This document shows, in pieces, positions 25,910-36,100 of a stretch of DNA of 64,000 nt. The DNA is taken from the NCBI GenBank assembly GCA_035650275.1, contig DASRHY010000145.1, positions 38,923 through 102,922 of the forward strand. Reading direction: 5' to 3'. The notes below the pieces were generated by a model. It was given only the letters and a program-made list of their open reading frames with translations. It did no database searches and was not told the origin of the DNA. The position numbers were made by a program, and so were the translations under genes. How positions within the stretch are numbered: the first letter of the stretch is position 1; every line of letters starts with the position of its first letter. The DNA is from DASRHY01 sp035650275 (GTDB taxonomy: Bacteria; Actinomycetota; Actinomycetes; Propionibacteriales; Kribbellaceae).

Positions 25910-28150
25910 TCAGGTGGGTTGCTTTGCGCGGGCGAGCTTGCTGGGCCACCAGACGCGGGGGCCGATGTCGTAGGACAGGGCCGGGACCAGCAGCGAGCGG
26001 ACGACCATGGTGTCCAGCAGCACGCCGAACGCGACCATGAACGCGATCTGCACCAGGAACAGGATGGGCAGCACGGCGAGCGCGGAGAACGTCGCCGCGA
26101 GGACGATCCCGGCCGAGGTGATCACGCCGCCGGTTACCGCCAGCCCGACCAGGATGCCCGGTCTGGTGCCGCGTTCGATCGACTCCTCGCGCACCCTGGT
26201 CATCAGGAAGATCGAGTAGTCGATGCCGAGAGCAACGAGGAACACGAACGCGTAGAGCGGGATCGACGGGTCCGCACCGGGGAAGTCGAACACGTAGTTG
26301 AACACGATCGCGCTGACTCCGACGGTTGCGCCGAACGAGAGCACGTTCGCGGCCACCAGCAGCACCGCCGCCGTGACCGAACGGAGCAGCAGCATCAGCA
26401 CCACGAAGATCACTCCGAGAATCGCCGGGATGATCACCCTGAGGTCCCGCTTGCTGGCGTTCATGATGTCCAGATTGATCGCGGTCGAGCCGCCGACCAG
26501 CACGTCGGACCCGATCGGGTCCAGCGCGACCCGCAGCGACTCGATCACCTCGGTCGCCTCCGGCGAGTCCGCGGCCGGCTCCAACGTTGCCTGCAGCAAC
26601 ACTCTGCCGTCGACGACCTTCGGCGGCTGGCCGGGTACGACGGAGGCGGTGACCGACGAGATGCCGTCCAGCTGCCGGGTGGTGTTCAGTACCGCGGTGG
26701 CCTCGGCCGCGGGCGCGATGATCTGCACCGGCGTACCCGAGCCGGCCGGGAAGTGCCGGGCCAGCACCTCCTGACCGGTGACCGACTCGACCTCGTTCAG
26801 GAACAGGTCCTCCTGCGAGTTGCCCTCTGCCTTGAACGTCGGCAGGAACGCGCCGGCCGCGAGCAGCGCCAGCGCGGTCACCACCCAGACCCGGCGCGCG
26901 TGCCGGCCGACCAGCCCGGACACCCGGCCCCACAGCTTCCGGCCACCGATCACGTCCGCGGCGTGCACGTGGTCGACCCGCGGGATCATCGGCCAGAAGA
27001 TCCGGCGGCCGAACAGCAGCAGCACCGCCGGCAGGAACGTCATACCGGCGACCAGCGCGCCGGCGATGCCGATCGCGCCGACCGGGCCGAGGCCCTTGGT
27101 GCTGCCGAGCTGGGACAACAACAGGCAGAGCAGCCCGAGGATCACGGTCGTTGCGCTGGCCGCGATCGGCTCGATCGCCGCCCGCCAGGCGTTCGCCATC
27201 GCGCGGTACTTGCTCTCGTGGTCGTGCAGTTCCTCCTTGTACCGCGAGACCAGGAGCAGCGCGTAGTCCGTCGCCGCGCCGACCACCAGGATCGACAAGA
27301 TGCCCTGGCTCTGGCCGTTCAGCTCGATCACGTCGTTCTTCGCCAGCGGGTAGATCACCAGCGCCGCGAGCGCGAGCCCGAACACCGCCGTGAGCAGTAC
27401 CGCTATCGGCAGGATCGGGCTGCGGTACACGATCAGCAGGATGACGAACACCACGCTCAGCGCGACCCCGAGCAGGATCCCGTCGATCCCGCCGAACGCG
27501 ACCACGAAGTCCGCGAAGACCCCGCCGGGACCGGTCACGTACGCGGCCAGCCCGGTCGGTTTCACGCTCTCGGACAGCTCGGTCCGCATCGCCTCCGCGA
27601 TCGCGTAGAGCACGGTCTCGCCCTCGCGTACCACGTCCTGGAGTCGCTCGCCGTCGGCCTCGACCATCAGCAGCAGGGCCTTGCCGTCCTGGCTCGGCAC
27701 CGTCGTCACCGGACTGGTCAGGTAGTCGCCGACCTTCTTGTCCGGCGACAGCTCCAGTCCGGGCACCGCGGCCGCGAACTCGGCCGCCGTCGCCCGGTCC
27801 TGCGCGGTGATGCCGGAGTCTCGCTCGAGTACCACGAAGTACGGCAGCGCGGTGGCGTCGACGAACTGCGAGGCCAGCTCGTTCACCCGGGTCGACTCGG
27901 CGTCCTCGGGCAGGAAGTTCGCGTTGTCGTTCTCCTGCACCTCGGCCAGCCGGCCCACCATCGGGCCACCGGCGCCGGCCAGTGCCAGCCAGCCGGCCAG
28001 TACGACCAGCACCCCGAGCCGCAGCAGCCAGCGTCGCTTGCCTGGCCGCTGCGCCCGGTGCGCCCCGGTGCCGCCCCCCGGGCCGTTGTTGTCCCTCGCA
28101 ACCGGTGCCGCCTGCTCCTCGATCGTGTCCGGCCCGTCCGCCACTGTCAT
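25910..28150 (-). CDS. MMPL-family (RND superfamily) membrane transporter
   Basis: A 746-residue protein with the duplicated MMPL layout. One N-terminal helix (about 40-60) is followed by a large periplasmic-type domain, five to six helices, a second helix and domain, and a final helix bundle. The GDxxD-type proton-relay segments are recognisable as ILVVGAATDYALLLVSRY (Asp-Tyr) and LVALGIDYSIFLMTRVREES. Such proteins export lipids or toxic compounds using the proton gradient. Its ATG at 28150 follows GAGGACAGGGG; an in-frame GTG at 28207 would add 19 residues but overlaps a potential leader. No regulator adjoins it; the nitrate regulator nnaR1 is divergent 212 bp away. Confidence 0.88.
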   Translation of the reverse strand: MTVADGPDTIEEQAAPVARDNNGPGGGTGAHRAQRPGKRRWLLRLGVLVVLAGWLALAGAGGPMVGRLAEVQENDNANFLPEDAESTRVNELASQFVDATALPYFVVLERDSGITAQDRATAAEFAAAVPGLELSPDKKVGDYLTSPVTTVPSQDGKALLLMVEADGERLQDVVREGETVLYAIAEAMRTELSESVKPTGLAAYVTGPGGVFADFVVAFGGIDGILLGVALSVVFVILLIVYRSPILPIAVLLTAVFGLALAALVIYPLAKNDVIELNGQSQGILSILVVGAATDYALLLVSRYKEELHDHESKYRAMANAWRAAIEPIAASATTVILGLLCLLLSQLGSTKGLGPVGAIGIAGALVAGMTFLPAVLLLFGRRIFWPMIPRVDHVHAADVIGGRKLWGRVSGLVGRHARRVWVVTALALLAAGAFLPTFKAEGNSQEDLFLNEVESVTGQEVLARHFPAGSGTPVQIIAPAAEATAVLNTTRQLDGISSVTASVVPGQPPKVVDGRVLLQATLEPAADSPEATEVIESLRVALDPIGSDVLVGGSTAINLDIMNASKRDLRVIIPAILGVIFVVLMLLLRSVTAAVLLVAANVLSFGATVGVSAIVFNYVFDFPGADPSIPLYAFVFLVALGIDYSIFLMTRVREESIERGTRPGILVGLAVTGGVITSAGIVLAATFSALAVLPILFLVQIAFMVAFGVLLDTMVVRSLLVPALSYDIGPRVWWPSKLARAKQPT

Positions 28151-28258
28151 CCCCTGTCCTCGCCCCTGGCGCCTCGGCGCCAACCCTATCGAGACCGGGA
28201 GGTTCACCTCCTAGGCCGCGTCGGATGGGGGCCGTTCTCTCCGTACGACGCGGGGCAG

Positions 28259-28314
28259 CCGTTTCGTCCGCGTAACAACGGGATGACCGCCCCGAAACAC
28301 CACCGCCATAGCGT
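28259..28314 (+). promoter_or_regulatory. GlnR-like box and promoter of nnaR1
   Basis: Half-sites GTAAC (28272), ATGAC (28283) and GAAAC (28294) are each separated by 6 bp, the 11-bp pitch of actinobacterial GlnR boxes. CCGTTTCG lies upstream and a TAGCGT -10 hexamer at 28309-28314, 10 nt after the last half-site. An identically spaced module precedes narK. Confidence 0.72.
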
Positions 28315-28362
28315 CATGGGTCCAGCACCCACGGTGTCCGGGTGCGTCAGGAGGTGTGCGCG

Positions 28363-29529
28363 GTGGACGGGCCGGGTCCGCTCAGTGGCTGCACCGTGGT
28401 CGTCACCGCGCAGCCGGGTGCCATCGACCTGGTGGACACGCTGACCTGGCGCGGGGCGACGGTGCTGCACGCGCCGACCATGCAGCTGCAGCCGGTGCTG
28501 GACGAGGAGGCGCTGGTCGACACCACCAAGCGGGTGCTGGCGAACCCTCCGGACGACGTGCTGGTGACCACCGCCAGCGGGTTCCGGTCCTGGCTGCGGG
28601 CGGCCGGGGCAGCGGGCCTGGCCGGCGACCTGCTGACCACGCTGGACGAGGCCCGGCTGGCGGCCCGCGGACCGAAGGCGCGTGCGGCGGTTCGTGCCTG
28701 CGGGCTGGTGCCGGTCCGCACCGCGCCGGCCGGGCACGCATCGGCGCCCGGCACATCGCCGGTGCCGGGCACATCGCCGGACACCACCGCCGGGCTGGTC
28801 CGCTGGCTGGTCGCGCAGGGCGTCGCCGGTCGCAAGGTCGTCGTCCAGCTGCCGGCCCGGCCCGACCACGGTCCGCTGGAGGAGCTGCGGGCGGCCGGAG
28901 CGTCGGTGCGCGGGATCGAGGTGAACCGGTGCGGACCGGCACCGGACCCGGCCGCGGTGGACCGGGCGATCGGGCAGATCTGTGCCGGGGTCGCGGACGC
29001 GGTGGTGCACACCTCGGCGGCCGGCGCACAGGCGTTGCTGGACGCGGCCGCGCTGTCGGACCGGCTGCCACGGCTGCTGGTGGCAATGCGCGGGCCACGG
29101 CTGCTGAACGCGTGCGTGGGACCGGCCGCCGCGGCACCGCTGCGGGCGGTCGGGCTGGACCCGCTGCTGCCGGAGCGGCCACGGCTGGGTGCGCTGGTCC
29201 GGGCGGTGGTCGAGCGGCTGGCGCACGACCGGGCTCCGTCGCTGGACACCGCGTTCGGTCCGCTGGTGCTACGCGGCGGCGGGGTGACTCTCGACGGGGT
29301 CGCAGTACCGCTCGGGCCCGGGCCACGCGCCGTACTGGCGTCGCTGATGGCGGCCCGCGGCGAAGTGGTGTCGCGGCCGGAGCTGCTGGCCGCGCTGCCG
29401 GGTGCCGAGGACGCGCACACAGTCGAGGTGACCGTGAACCGGTTGCGCCGGGCGCTCGGGCGGCCCGAGCTGGTGCGCACCGTCGTACGGCGTGGCTACC
29501 GGCTGGCCCTGCCGGAGCCCTCGGCATGA
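28363..29529 (+). CDS. nnaR: NnaR-type nitrate/nitrite assimilation regulator (HemD-like + OmpR-type wHTH), paralogue 1
   Basis: A 388-residue fusion. Residues 1 to about 285 have the two-domain uroporphyrinogen-III synthase fold (GPLSGCTVVVTAQPGAIDLV, PPDDVLVTTASGFRSW, VDAVVHTS-like VADAVVHTSAAGAQALLDAA). Residues 295-385 are an OmpR/PhoB winged helix (PRAVLASLMAARGEVVSRPE, HTVEVTVNRLRRALGRPELV, VRRGYRLAL). This matches NnaR of Streptomyces and mycobacteria, which works with GlnR to activate nitrate/nitrite genes; true HemD catalysis is doubtful. GTG at 28363 follows AGGAGG by 8 nt; a GTG 21 nt upstream lies before that site. A short direct repeat (GGCACATCGCCGG twice) encodes a Pro/Gly/Thr/Ser insertion near residue 130. 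Confidence 0.88.
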   Translation: MDGPGPLSGCTVVVTAQPGAIDLVDTLTWRGATVLHAPTMQLQPVLDEEALVDTTKRVLANPPDDVLVTTASGFRSWLRAAGAAGLAGDLLTTLDEARLAARGPKARAAVRACGLVPVRTAPAGHASAPGTSPVPGTSPDTTAGLVRWLVAQGVAGRKVVVQLPARPDHGPLEELRAAGASVRGIEVNRCGPAPDPAAVDRAIGQICAGVADAVVHTSAAGAQALLDAAALSDRLPRLLVAMRGPRLLNACVGPAAAAPLRAVGLDPLLPERPRLGALVRAVVERLAHDRAPSLDTAFGPLVLRGGGVTLDGVAVPLGPGPRAVLASLMAARGEVVSRPELLAALPGAEDAHTVEVTVNRLRRALGRPELVRTVVRRGYRLALPEPSA

Positions 29530-29561
29530 CCTCTCACGAGGTCGCCGAGGGTGTGCGCGGA

Positions 29562-29617
29562 CCGTTTCGACCGTGTAACAGCGGGCTGACTGCGAGGAAA
29601 CACCGCCGACATAGCGT
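29562..29617 (+). promoter_or_regulatory. GlnR-like box and promoter of the narK operon
   Basis: Half-sites GTAAC (29575), CTGAC (29586) and GAAAC (29597) have 6-bp spacers. CCGTTTCG lies upstream and a TAGCGT -10 at 29612-29617. Every spacing equals that in front of nnaR1. A leader of about 70 nt to the narK start is predicted. Confidence 0.75.
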
Positions 29618-29694
29618 CCTGGCCTAATGGACGGGCGGTCCCCGATGACGTGGGCAGGCCCTGATGCGGCCCCTTGCGACCGATCGGAGACGCC

Positions 29695-31059
29695 ATGCCG
29701 GACTTCAGGACAGACGCCATCACCCGGGAAGCGGTCGAACCGCACGGAGCGGTCGGCACCGTCGATGCTCCTCGACGTGGCCGCTGGATCGACGTCTGGG
29801 ACCCCGAGGACGCGACGTTCTGGGAGCAGACCGGACAGCGGGTGGCGCGGCGGAACCTGTGGCCGTCGATCTTCGCGGAGTTCCTCGGATTCTCGGTCTG
29901 GCAGCTCTGGAGCATCGTGGTGGTCTCGCTGCCGGCCGCCGGGTTCGGCTACTCGACGGACCAGCTGTTCTGGCTGGTGGCGGTGCCGAGCCTGGTCGGG
30001 GCGACGCTGCGGCTGCCATACACGTTCGCGGTGCCGAGGTTCGGTGGCCGGAACTGGACCGTGGTCTCGGCGCTGCTGCTACTGATACCGACCAGCGGGC
30101 TCGCGTACTTCGTCACCCGGCCGGACACGCCGTTCTGGCTGATGGCGCTGGTAGCCGCGACCGCCGGGTTCGGCGGCGGCAACTTCGCCAGCAGCATGAC
30201 GAACATCTCGTTCTTCTACCCGGAACGCTCGAAGGGTGCGGCGCTGGGTATCAACGCGGCCGGCGGGAACCTCGGCGTCGCGATCGTCCAGCTGCTGGTG
30301 CCGCTGGTGATCGTGGCCGGCGCCGGGCTGTCGCTGGAGCGCGCCGGGCTGATGTGGATCCCGCTGATCGTGATCTCGGCCGCGCTGGCCTGGCGGCTGA
30401 TGGACAACCTGTCCGGCGCGACGTCGTCGTTCAGGACCTCGATAGTGGCCGCCAAGCGGGCGCACACCTGGGTGATCTCGTTCCTCTACATCGGCACGTT
30501 CGGGTCCTTCATCGGCTTCTCGGCCGCGTTCCCGCTGCTGATCAAGACCAGCTTCCCGGACGTGCCCGCGGTGCGGATCGCGTTCATCGGCGCGCTGGTC
30601 GGCTCGCTGGCCCGGCCGCTCGGCGGCAAGCTGTCCGACCGGCTCGGCGGGGCGCGGATCACGGTGGCGGTCTTCGTGGTGATGGGCGGCGGCATCCTGG
30701 CCGCGATCGCGTCGCTGAACGCGGGCAGCTTCTGGGCGTTCCTGGCCAGCTTCGTGGTGCTGTTCATCGCCAGCGGCGCCGGCAACGGGTCGACCTACCG
30801 GATGATCCCGGCGGTGTTCCGCAGCATCACCGGGAACGACCTGCCGCGGGCCCGGCGGGAGGCCGCGGCCTGCATCGGGATCGCGTCCGCGATCGGCGCG
30901 TACGGTGGGTTCCTGGTGCCGCGCGGGTTCGCGATGTCGACCGAGCGGTACGGGTCGCTGGTGCCGGCGCTGTACACGTTCTGCGCCTTCTACGCGGTCT
31001 GCCTGGTGGTCACGTACCTGTGCTACATCCGCGGTCCGCTGGGCCGGGAACGCGTATGA
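29695..31059 (+). CDS. narK: nitrate/nitrite transporter, NarK/NasA-type MFS
   Basis: A 454-residue MFS protein of the nitrate/nitrite porter family with 12 predicted helices. Nitrate-signature stretches are AATAGFGGGNFASSMTNISF and FIASGAGNGSTYRMIPAVF, both Gly-rich with the family's conserved Asn; Arg residues in TM2 and TM8 (RLPYTFAVPRFGG, RPLGGKLSDRLGG) fit anion binding. A 45-residue hydrophilic N-terminus precedes TM1. ATG at 29695 with GGAGA upstream; the in-frame ATG 21 nt earlier lacks a ribosome site. It imports nitrate for assimilation and heads an operon whose next gene overlaps it by ATGA. Confidence 0.92.
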   Translation: MPDFRTDAITREAVEPHGAVGTVDAPRRGRWIDVWDPEDATFWEQTGQRVARRNLWPSIFAEFLGFSVWQLWSIVVVSLPAAGFGYSTDQLFWLVAVPSLVGATLRLPYTFAVPRFGGRNWTVVSALLLLIPTSGLAYFVTRPDTPFWLMALVAATAGFGGGNFASSMTNISFFYPERSKGAALGINAAGGNLGVAIVQLLVPLVIVAGAGLSLERAGLMWIPLIVISAALAWRLMDNLSGATSSFRTSIVAAKRAHTWVISFLYIGTFGSFIGFSAAFPLLIKTSFPDVPAVRIAFIGALVGSLARPLGGKLSDRLGGARITVAVFVVMGGGILAAIASLNAGSFWAFLASFVVLFIASGAGNGSTYRMIPAVFRSITGNDLPRARREAAACIGIASAIGAYGGFLVPRGFAMSTERYGSLVPALYTFCAFYAVCLVVTYLCYIRGPLGRERV

Positions 31060-33149
31060 CCGACACCCACTGCCCGTACTGCGCGCTGCAGTGTGCCACC
31101 ATTCTGGTGCCGTCGTCCGGGACGGTCGAGGTACGGCCGCGGGACTTCCCGACGAACCGCGGTGGGCTGTGCCAGAAGGGCTGGACCGCACCCGAGGTGC
31201 TGTCCGCGCCGGACCGGCTCACCACGCCGCTGGTCCGCGACACCGGTGGTGTACTCCGCGAGGCCGGGTGGGACGAGGCGCTCGACCTGGTGGCCGGCCG
31301 GCTGCGGGAGCTTATGGTTGCCTATGGCAACGAGGTGGTGGCGCTGTTCGGCGGTGGCGGGCTGACGAACGAGAAGGCGTACGCGCTGGGCAAGCTTGCC
31401 CGGGCAGTGCTGCGGACGCCGAACGTGGACTACAACGGCCGGTTCTGCATGTCCTCGGCCGCGGCGGCCGCAAACCGGACCTTCGGGATCGACCGCGGGC
31501 TGCCGTTCCCGCTCGCGGACGTCGGCGGCGCGGACGCCGTGCTGCTGGTCGGCAGCAACCTGGCCGAGACGATGCCGCCGGCCGTGCAGCACCTCGCGGC
31601 CGCGCGAGCGGCGGGCGGCCTGGTCGTGGTCGACCCCCGCCGGTCCGCGACCGCGGAGCTGACCGCCGACGGTGCCGGCATACACCTCCAGGCCACGCCG
31701 GGCACCGACCTGGCGCTGGTGCTGTCGCTCACCCACGTGGTGCTGCACGAGGGCCTGGCGGACTACGACTACCTGCTCGCACGCACCGACGATCCCGAGG
31801 CGCTGCGCCGGTCCACCGCAACCTGGTGGCCGGAACGCGCCGAACGCGTGACCGGCGTACCCGCAGAGCGGATCCGCGTCGCAGCCCGCCGGCTCGCGGC
31901 GGCTGCACCGGTGCGCGGTGGCTCCGGCTGCTTCGTGCTCACCGGTCGCGGTGCGGAGCAGCACAGCAAGGGCACCGACACCGTCACCGCGTGCCTCAAC
32001 CTGGCACTCGCGCTCGGGCTACCCGGCCGGACCGGCAGCGGCTACGGCTGCCTGACCGGGCAGGGCAACGGGCAGGGCGGTCGCGAGCACGGTCAGAAGG
32101 CGGACCAGCTGCCCGGGTACCGGCGGATCGACGACCCGGCCGCGCGGGCGCACGTCGCGTCGGTGTGGGGCGTCGACCCCGCCGACCTGCCGGGCCCGGG
32201 ACGCAGCGCGGTCGAGCTGCTCGACGCGCTGGGCACCGCTTCGGGACCGAGAGCGCTGCTCGTACACGGCAGCAACCTGGTCGTGTCGGCGCCGAACCAG
32301 CACGCGGTGCGGTCGCGTATCGCGGCGCTCGACCTGCTGGTCGTCGCGGACGTGGTCCCGTCCGAGACCGTCCAGCTCGCCGATGTCGTGTTGCCGGTCA
32401 CGCAGTGGGCCGAGGAGGACGGCACCATGACCACGCTGGAGGGCCGCGTGGTCCGGCGTCGCCGGGCGATCGACCCGCCGCCCGGCGTCCGCAGCGACCT
32501 CGACGTGTTCGCCGGGCTGGCCCGCCGGCTCCGGCCCGAGGTGGACTTCCCGGCCGACGCCCGAGAGGTGTACGACGAGCTGCGCCGCGCGTCCGCCGGC
32601 GGACCCGCGGACTACGCCGGGATCACCTGGGAGCGGCTGGACGCCGGCGAGGCGTTGTTCTGGCCGTGCCCTGCTCCGGACCACCCGGGGACGCCGCGTC
32701 TGTTCGCGGATCGGTTCGCCACAGCCGACGGGAAGGCCCGGGTGGTCGCGGTCGAGCACCGTCCGGTCGCCGACGACCTGCGCGCCGACGCGCCGCTGTA
32801 CCTGGTGACCGGCCGGCTGCTGCAGCACTACCAGAGCGGCGCGCAGACCCGCCGGGTGCCGGAGCTGGACCGGCTCGAGCCGGAGGTGTTCGCCGAGCTG
32901 CACCCGCGCACCGCGGCGCGTCTGGGCGTTGCGGACGGTGACCTGGTACTGCTCCGCACCGCCCGCGGCGTGCTGCGGGCGCCGGCCCGGCTGTCCGACG
33001 CGATCCGCCCCGACACGGTGTTCGTGCCGTTCCACTACGGCGGCGACGCCAGCGTCAACCTGCTCACCAACGACGCGCTCGACCCGGTCTCCGGCATGCC
33101 TGAGTTCAAGGCCTGCGCGGTCGAGCTGACCCGGGTGGAGGCGGCATGA
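31056..33149 (+). CDS. nasA: assimilatory nitrate reductase, molybdopterin catalytic subunit
   Basis: A 697-residue bis-MGD enzyme reducing nitrate to nitrite. The N-terminal [4Fe-4S] site uses Cys6, Cys9, Cys13 and Cys39 (CPYCALQC ... GGLCQKGW). The Mo-ligand Cys lies in NVDYNGRFCMSSAAAAANRTFG. Cofactor-binding stretches GSNLAETMPPAVQH, TGRGAEQHSKGTDT and LTGQGNGQGGREHGQKADQL are typical of NasA/NarB. The C-terminal domain (LYLVTGRLLQHYQSG, VFVPFHYGG) is complete. There is no fused flavin or C-terminal BFD domain, so electrons must come from a partner, probably the oxidoreductase encoded next. Both ends overlap neighbours by 4 bp. Cytoplasmic. Confidence 0.93.
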   Translation: MTDTHCPYCALQCATILVPSSGTVEVRPRDFPTNRGGLCQKGWTAPEVLSAPDRLTTPLVRDTGGVLREAGWDEALDLVAGRLRELMVAYGNEVVALFGGGGLTNEKAYALGKLARAVLRTPNVDYNGRFCMSSAAAAANRTFGIDRGLPFPLADVGGADAVLLVGSNLAETMPPAVQHLAAARAAGGLVVVDPRRSATAELTADGAGIHLQATPGTDLALVLSLTHVVLHEGLADYDYLLARTDDPEALRRSTATWWPERAERVTGVPAERIRVAARRLAAAAPVRGGSGCFVLTGRGAEQHSKGTDTVTACLNLALALGLPGRTGSGYGCLTGQGNGQGGREHGQKADQLPGYRRIDDPAARAHVASVWGVDPADLPGPGRSAVELLDALGTASGPRALLVHGSNLVVSAPNQHAVRSRIAALDLLVVADVVPSETVQLADVVLPVTQWAEEDGTMTTLEGRVVRRRRAIDPPPGVRSDLDVFAGLARRLRPEVDFPADAREVYDELRRASAGGPADYAGITWERLDAGEALFWPCPAPDHPGTPRLFADRFATADGKARVVAVEHRPVADDLRADAPLYLVTGRLLQHYQSGAQTRRVPELDRLEPEVFAELHPRTAARLGVADGDLVLLRTARGVLRAPARLSDAIRPDTVFVPFHYGGDASVNLLTNDALDPVSGMPEFKACAVELTRVEAA

Positions 33150-36100
33150 CCCGCCGGATCGTCGTGGTCGGCGGCGGGATGGCGGCGACGCGGTTCGCTG
33201 AGCTGGTCGCGGACCACGGTGCAGGAGTGACGGTGATCGGGGACGAGCCGGCGTACAACCGTGCGCTGCTGTCCGAGGTGGTCGCGGGCCGCGCCGACGC
33301 CGGCGCGCTCGATCTGCCCACCGACCAGCGGGTACGACGCGTGCGCGCGACCGCGATCCGGCTGGAGCGACAGCGGCGTATCGTTGCCGACAGCAACGGT
33401 GTGGTGCACCCGTACGACCACCTGGTGCTGGCCACCGGGGCCGAGCCCGACGTGCCGGACCTCGTCGGGCTGGCCCGGGACGCCGATCAGGACGTGCCGC
33501 ACCTGCTGGCCGGCTGCCACGTGCTGCGGCGCCGCAGCGATGCGGCGGCGATCGTCGCGGCGACCGACTCGGCCCGGCGGGCGGTGGTGCTGGGCGGCGG
33601 CGCACTCGGCGTGGAGCTCGCCCGGGCCCTGGCCGGCCGCGGGCTCGGGACGACGCTCGTGCACGACGGCGAGGGTCTGCTCGACCGCTACCTGGACCCG
33701 GCCGGCTCCCGCGCCCTCACCCGCGCCGTCCGGCACCTCCGCACCGAGGTGCTGCTCAACACCGCCGCGGTGGCGGTGGACTCCAAACACGACCACTTCG
33801 CCGGCCTCCGCCTCGCCGACGGCCGCGTCATCCACGGCGACCTCCTGCTTCTGGCCTGCGGCACCCGCCCCGCCACGACCCTCGCCCGCGCAGCCGCCCT
33901 CCCCGCCGCCCGAGGCATCCTCGTCGACCAGACCTTGACCACTGCCGACCCGCACATCCACGCCCTCGGCGACTGCGCCGAACTCCGTTCATCGGGCTCT
34001 TGTGACTCGGCGTGTCGCGCATCGTCGGGCCCTTGTGACCACGGCCGGGTCTCCGGAACCGTCGCACCCGCGTGGGAACAGGCAGCGCTGCTGGCCCGGC
34101 GGCTCACCGGCGACGAGGACCTCTACCGGCCCGGGCCCGAGGTACTCCGGCTGACCACCGCGGATCTGGACGTGGTCGCGCTCGGCGATCCCGCGGAACT
34201 GCGCCGCGGCGCGGACGATCGTCGTACCCAGGTGGTGGCGCTCACAGAACCAGCCGCAGAACCGGCCACTGGGCGGCACGTGAAGGCGGCGGTCACGGAC
34301 GGCGTCGTCCGGGCCGGCTACGCGATCGGCGCACCGGACGTGGCGGCCGAGCTGGTCCTGCTCGCCGACCGCGGTACCCCGGTCGACCCGTACACCCTGC
34401 TCGCCGAGCCGGCGGTGGCGGCACCGGCGGCCGGAGACAGCAAGGTCTGCCGATGCAACTCCGTCACCACGTCCGCGATCGCCAGCGCGTTCCGGGCCGG
34501 TGCCACCACGGTCGCGGGCGTCGCGGCCGAGACCAGGGCGACGACCGGATGCGGCAGCTGCGAAGGCGCAGTGGGGTCGCTGCTGGACCGGCTGGGCCGG
34601 GGCGAGGACGTCACCGCCCAGACGACATCGAGGAGGCCATCCGTGAGCGCATCGAGCAAGCACCTGGTGGTGGTCGGCGGCGGCATGGTGGCGCACCGGC
34701 TGGTCGAGGCGCTGCGGTCCCGCGACGAGGCCGGCGACTGGCGGGTCACCGTGCTGGCCGAGGAACCGCGGCTGCCGTACGACCGGGTCGCGCTGACCAC
34801 GTACTTCTCCGGCCGCGACCCGCACGAGCTCGCGCTCGGCGAGCCGGAGCTGTGGGACGACCCCGGCGTGACGCTGCGCAAGGGCGTCACCGCCACCGCG
34901 TTCGACCCGGACCAGCGCACCGTCAGCACCAGCCGCGGCGAGACGATCCGGTACGACGAACTGGTGCTGGCCACCGGCTCGTACCCGTTCGTGCCGCCCG
35001 TCAAGGGCAGCGACCTGACCGGCTGCTTCGTGTACCGCACGGTCGACGACGTCGCCGCGCTGCGCACGTACGTCGAGGGGCTGCGCGAGTCTCGCGAGAC
35101 GGTCCGGGGTGTCGTGGTCGGCGGCGGGTTGCTCGGGCTGGAGGCGGCCGGTGCGTTGCGGGCGCTGGGCGCCGAGACGACCGTGGTCGAGTTCGCACCG
35201 CGGCTGATGCCGCTGCAGGTCGACGACGGCGGCGGCGCCGCGCTGCACCGGCTGATCGAGGGTCTTGGCGTCGACGTGCGCACGGCGGCTCAGGTGACGA
35301 AGGTGAAGGCCGCACAAGGTGGCGCCGCGCGAGCCGTCGCCGTTGCCGAGGGCAACGACATTCCCACGGACGTGGTGGTTTTCGCGGCTGGTGTGCGGCC
35401 CCGTGACGAGCTCGCCCGCGCGGCCGGGCTGGCGATCGGCGAACGCGGCGGCGTGGTGGTGGATGAGTCGTGCCGGACCTCGGCCGACGGGACCTGGGCG
35501 ATCGGCGAGGTGGCCTGTATCGAAGGCCGGGTCTGGGGTCTGGTGGCTCCCGGGTACGCGATGGCGGAGGTGGTCGCTGACCGGCTGCTAGACGGTGCCG
35601 CGACGTTCCCGGGCGCCGACGCGTCGACCAAGCTCAAGCTGCTCGGGGTGGACGTGGCCAGTTTCGGCGACGCGTTCGGAGCGGCCGAGGGCGCGCTCGA
35701 CATCGTGTACGCCGACCCGGTCGCCGGGGTCTACAAGCGGCTGGTGCTGTCCGACGACGCGCGCACCCTGCTCGGCGGGATCCTGGTCGGCGACGCGTCG
35801 GCGTACGCGGGACTGCGGCCGATGGTCGGCCGTCCGCTCGGCGCGGACCCCGCGTCGTACCTGCTGCCCGAAGGAGCGGCGCCGGTGTCGGCCGATCTTC
35901 CGGACGACGCACCGGTCTGCTCCTGCAACAACGTGTCCGCCGGCGCGCTGCGCTGTGCGGTCCGCGACGACGGCTGCCAGACCGTGAAGTCGTTGTGCGG
36001 GGCAACGAAGGCCGGCACCAGCTGCGGGTCCTGCCTGCCGATCCTGAAGAACCTGCTGAACAGCGAGCTGGCCGCCGCCGGCGTCGAGGTGAGCAAGGCG

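Noticed and set aside
28363..29529. Plain uroporphyrinogen-III synthase (hemD)
   Set aside because: The C-terminal OmpR-type winged helix and the nitrate context fit NnaR better; catalysis remains possible but unsupported.
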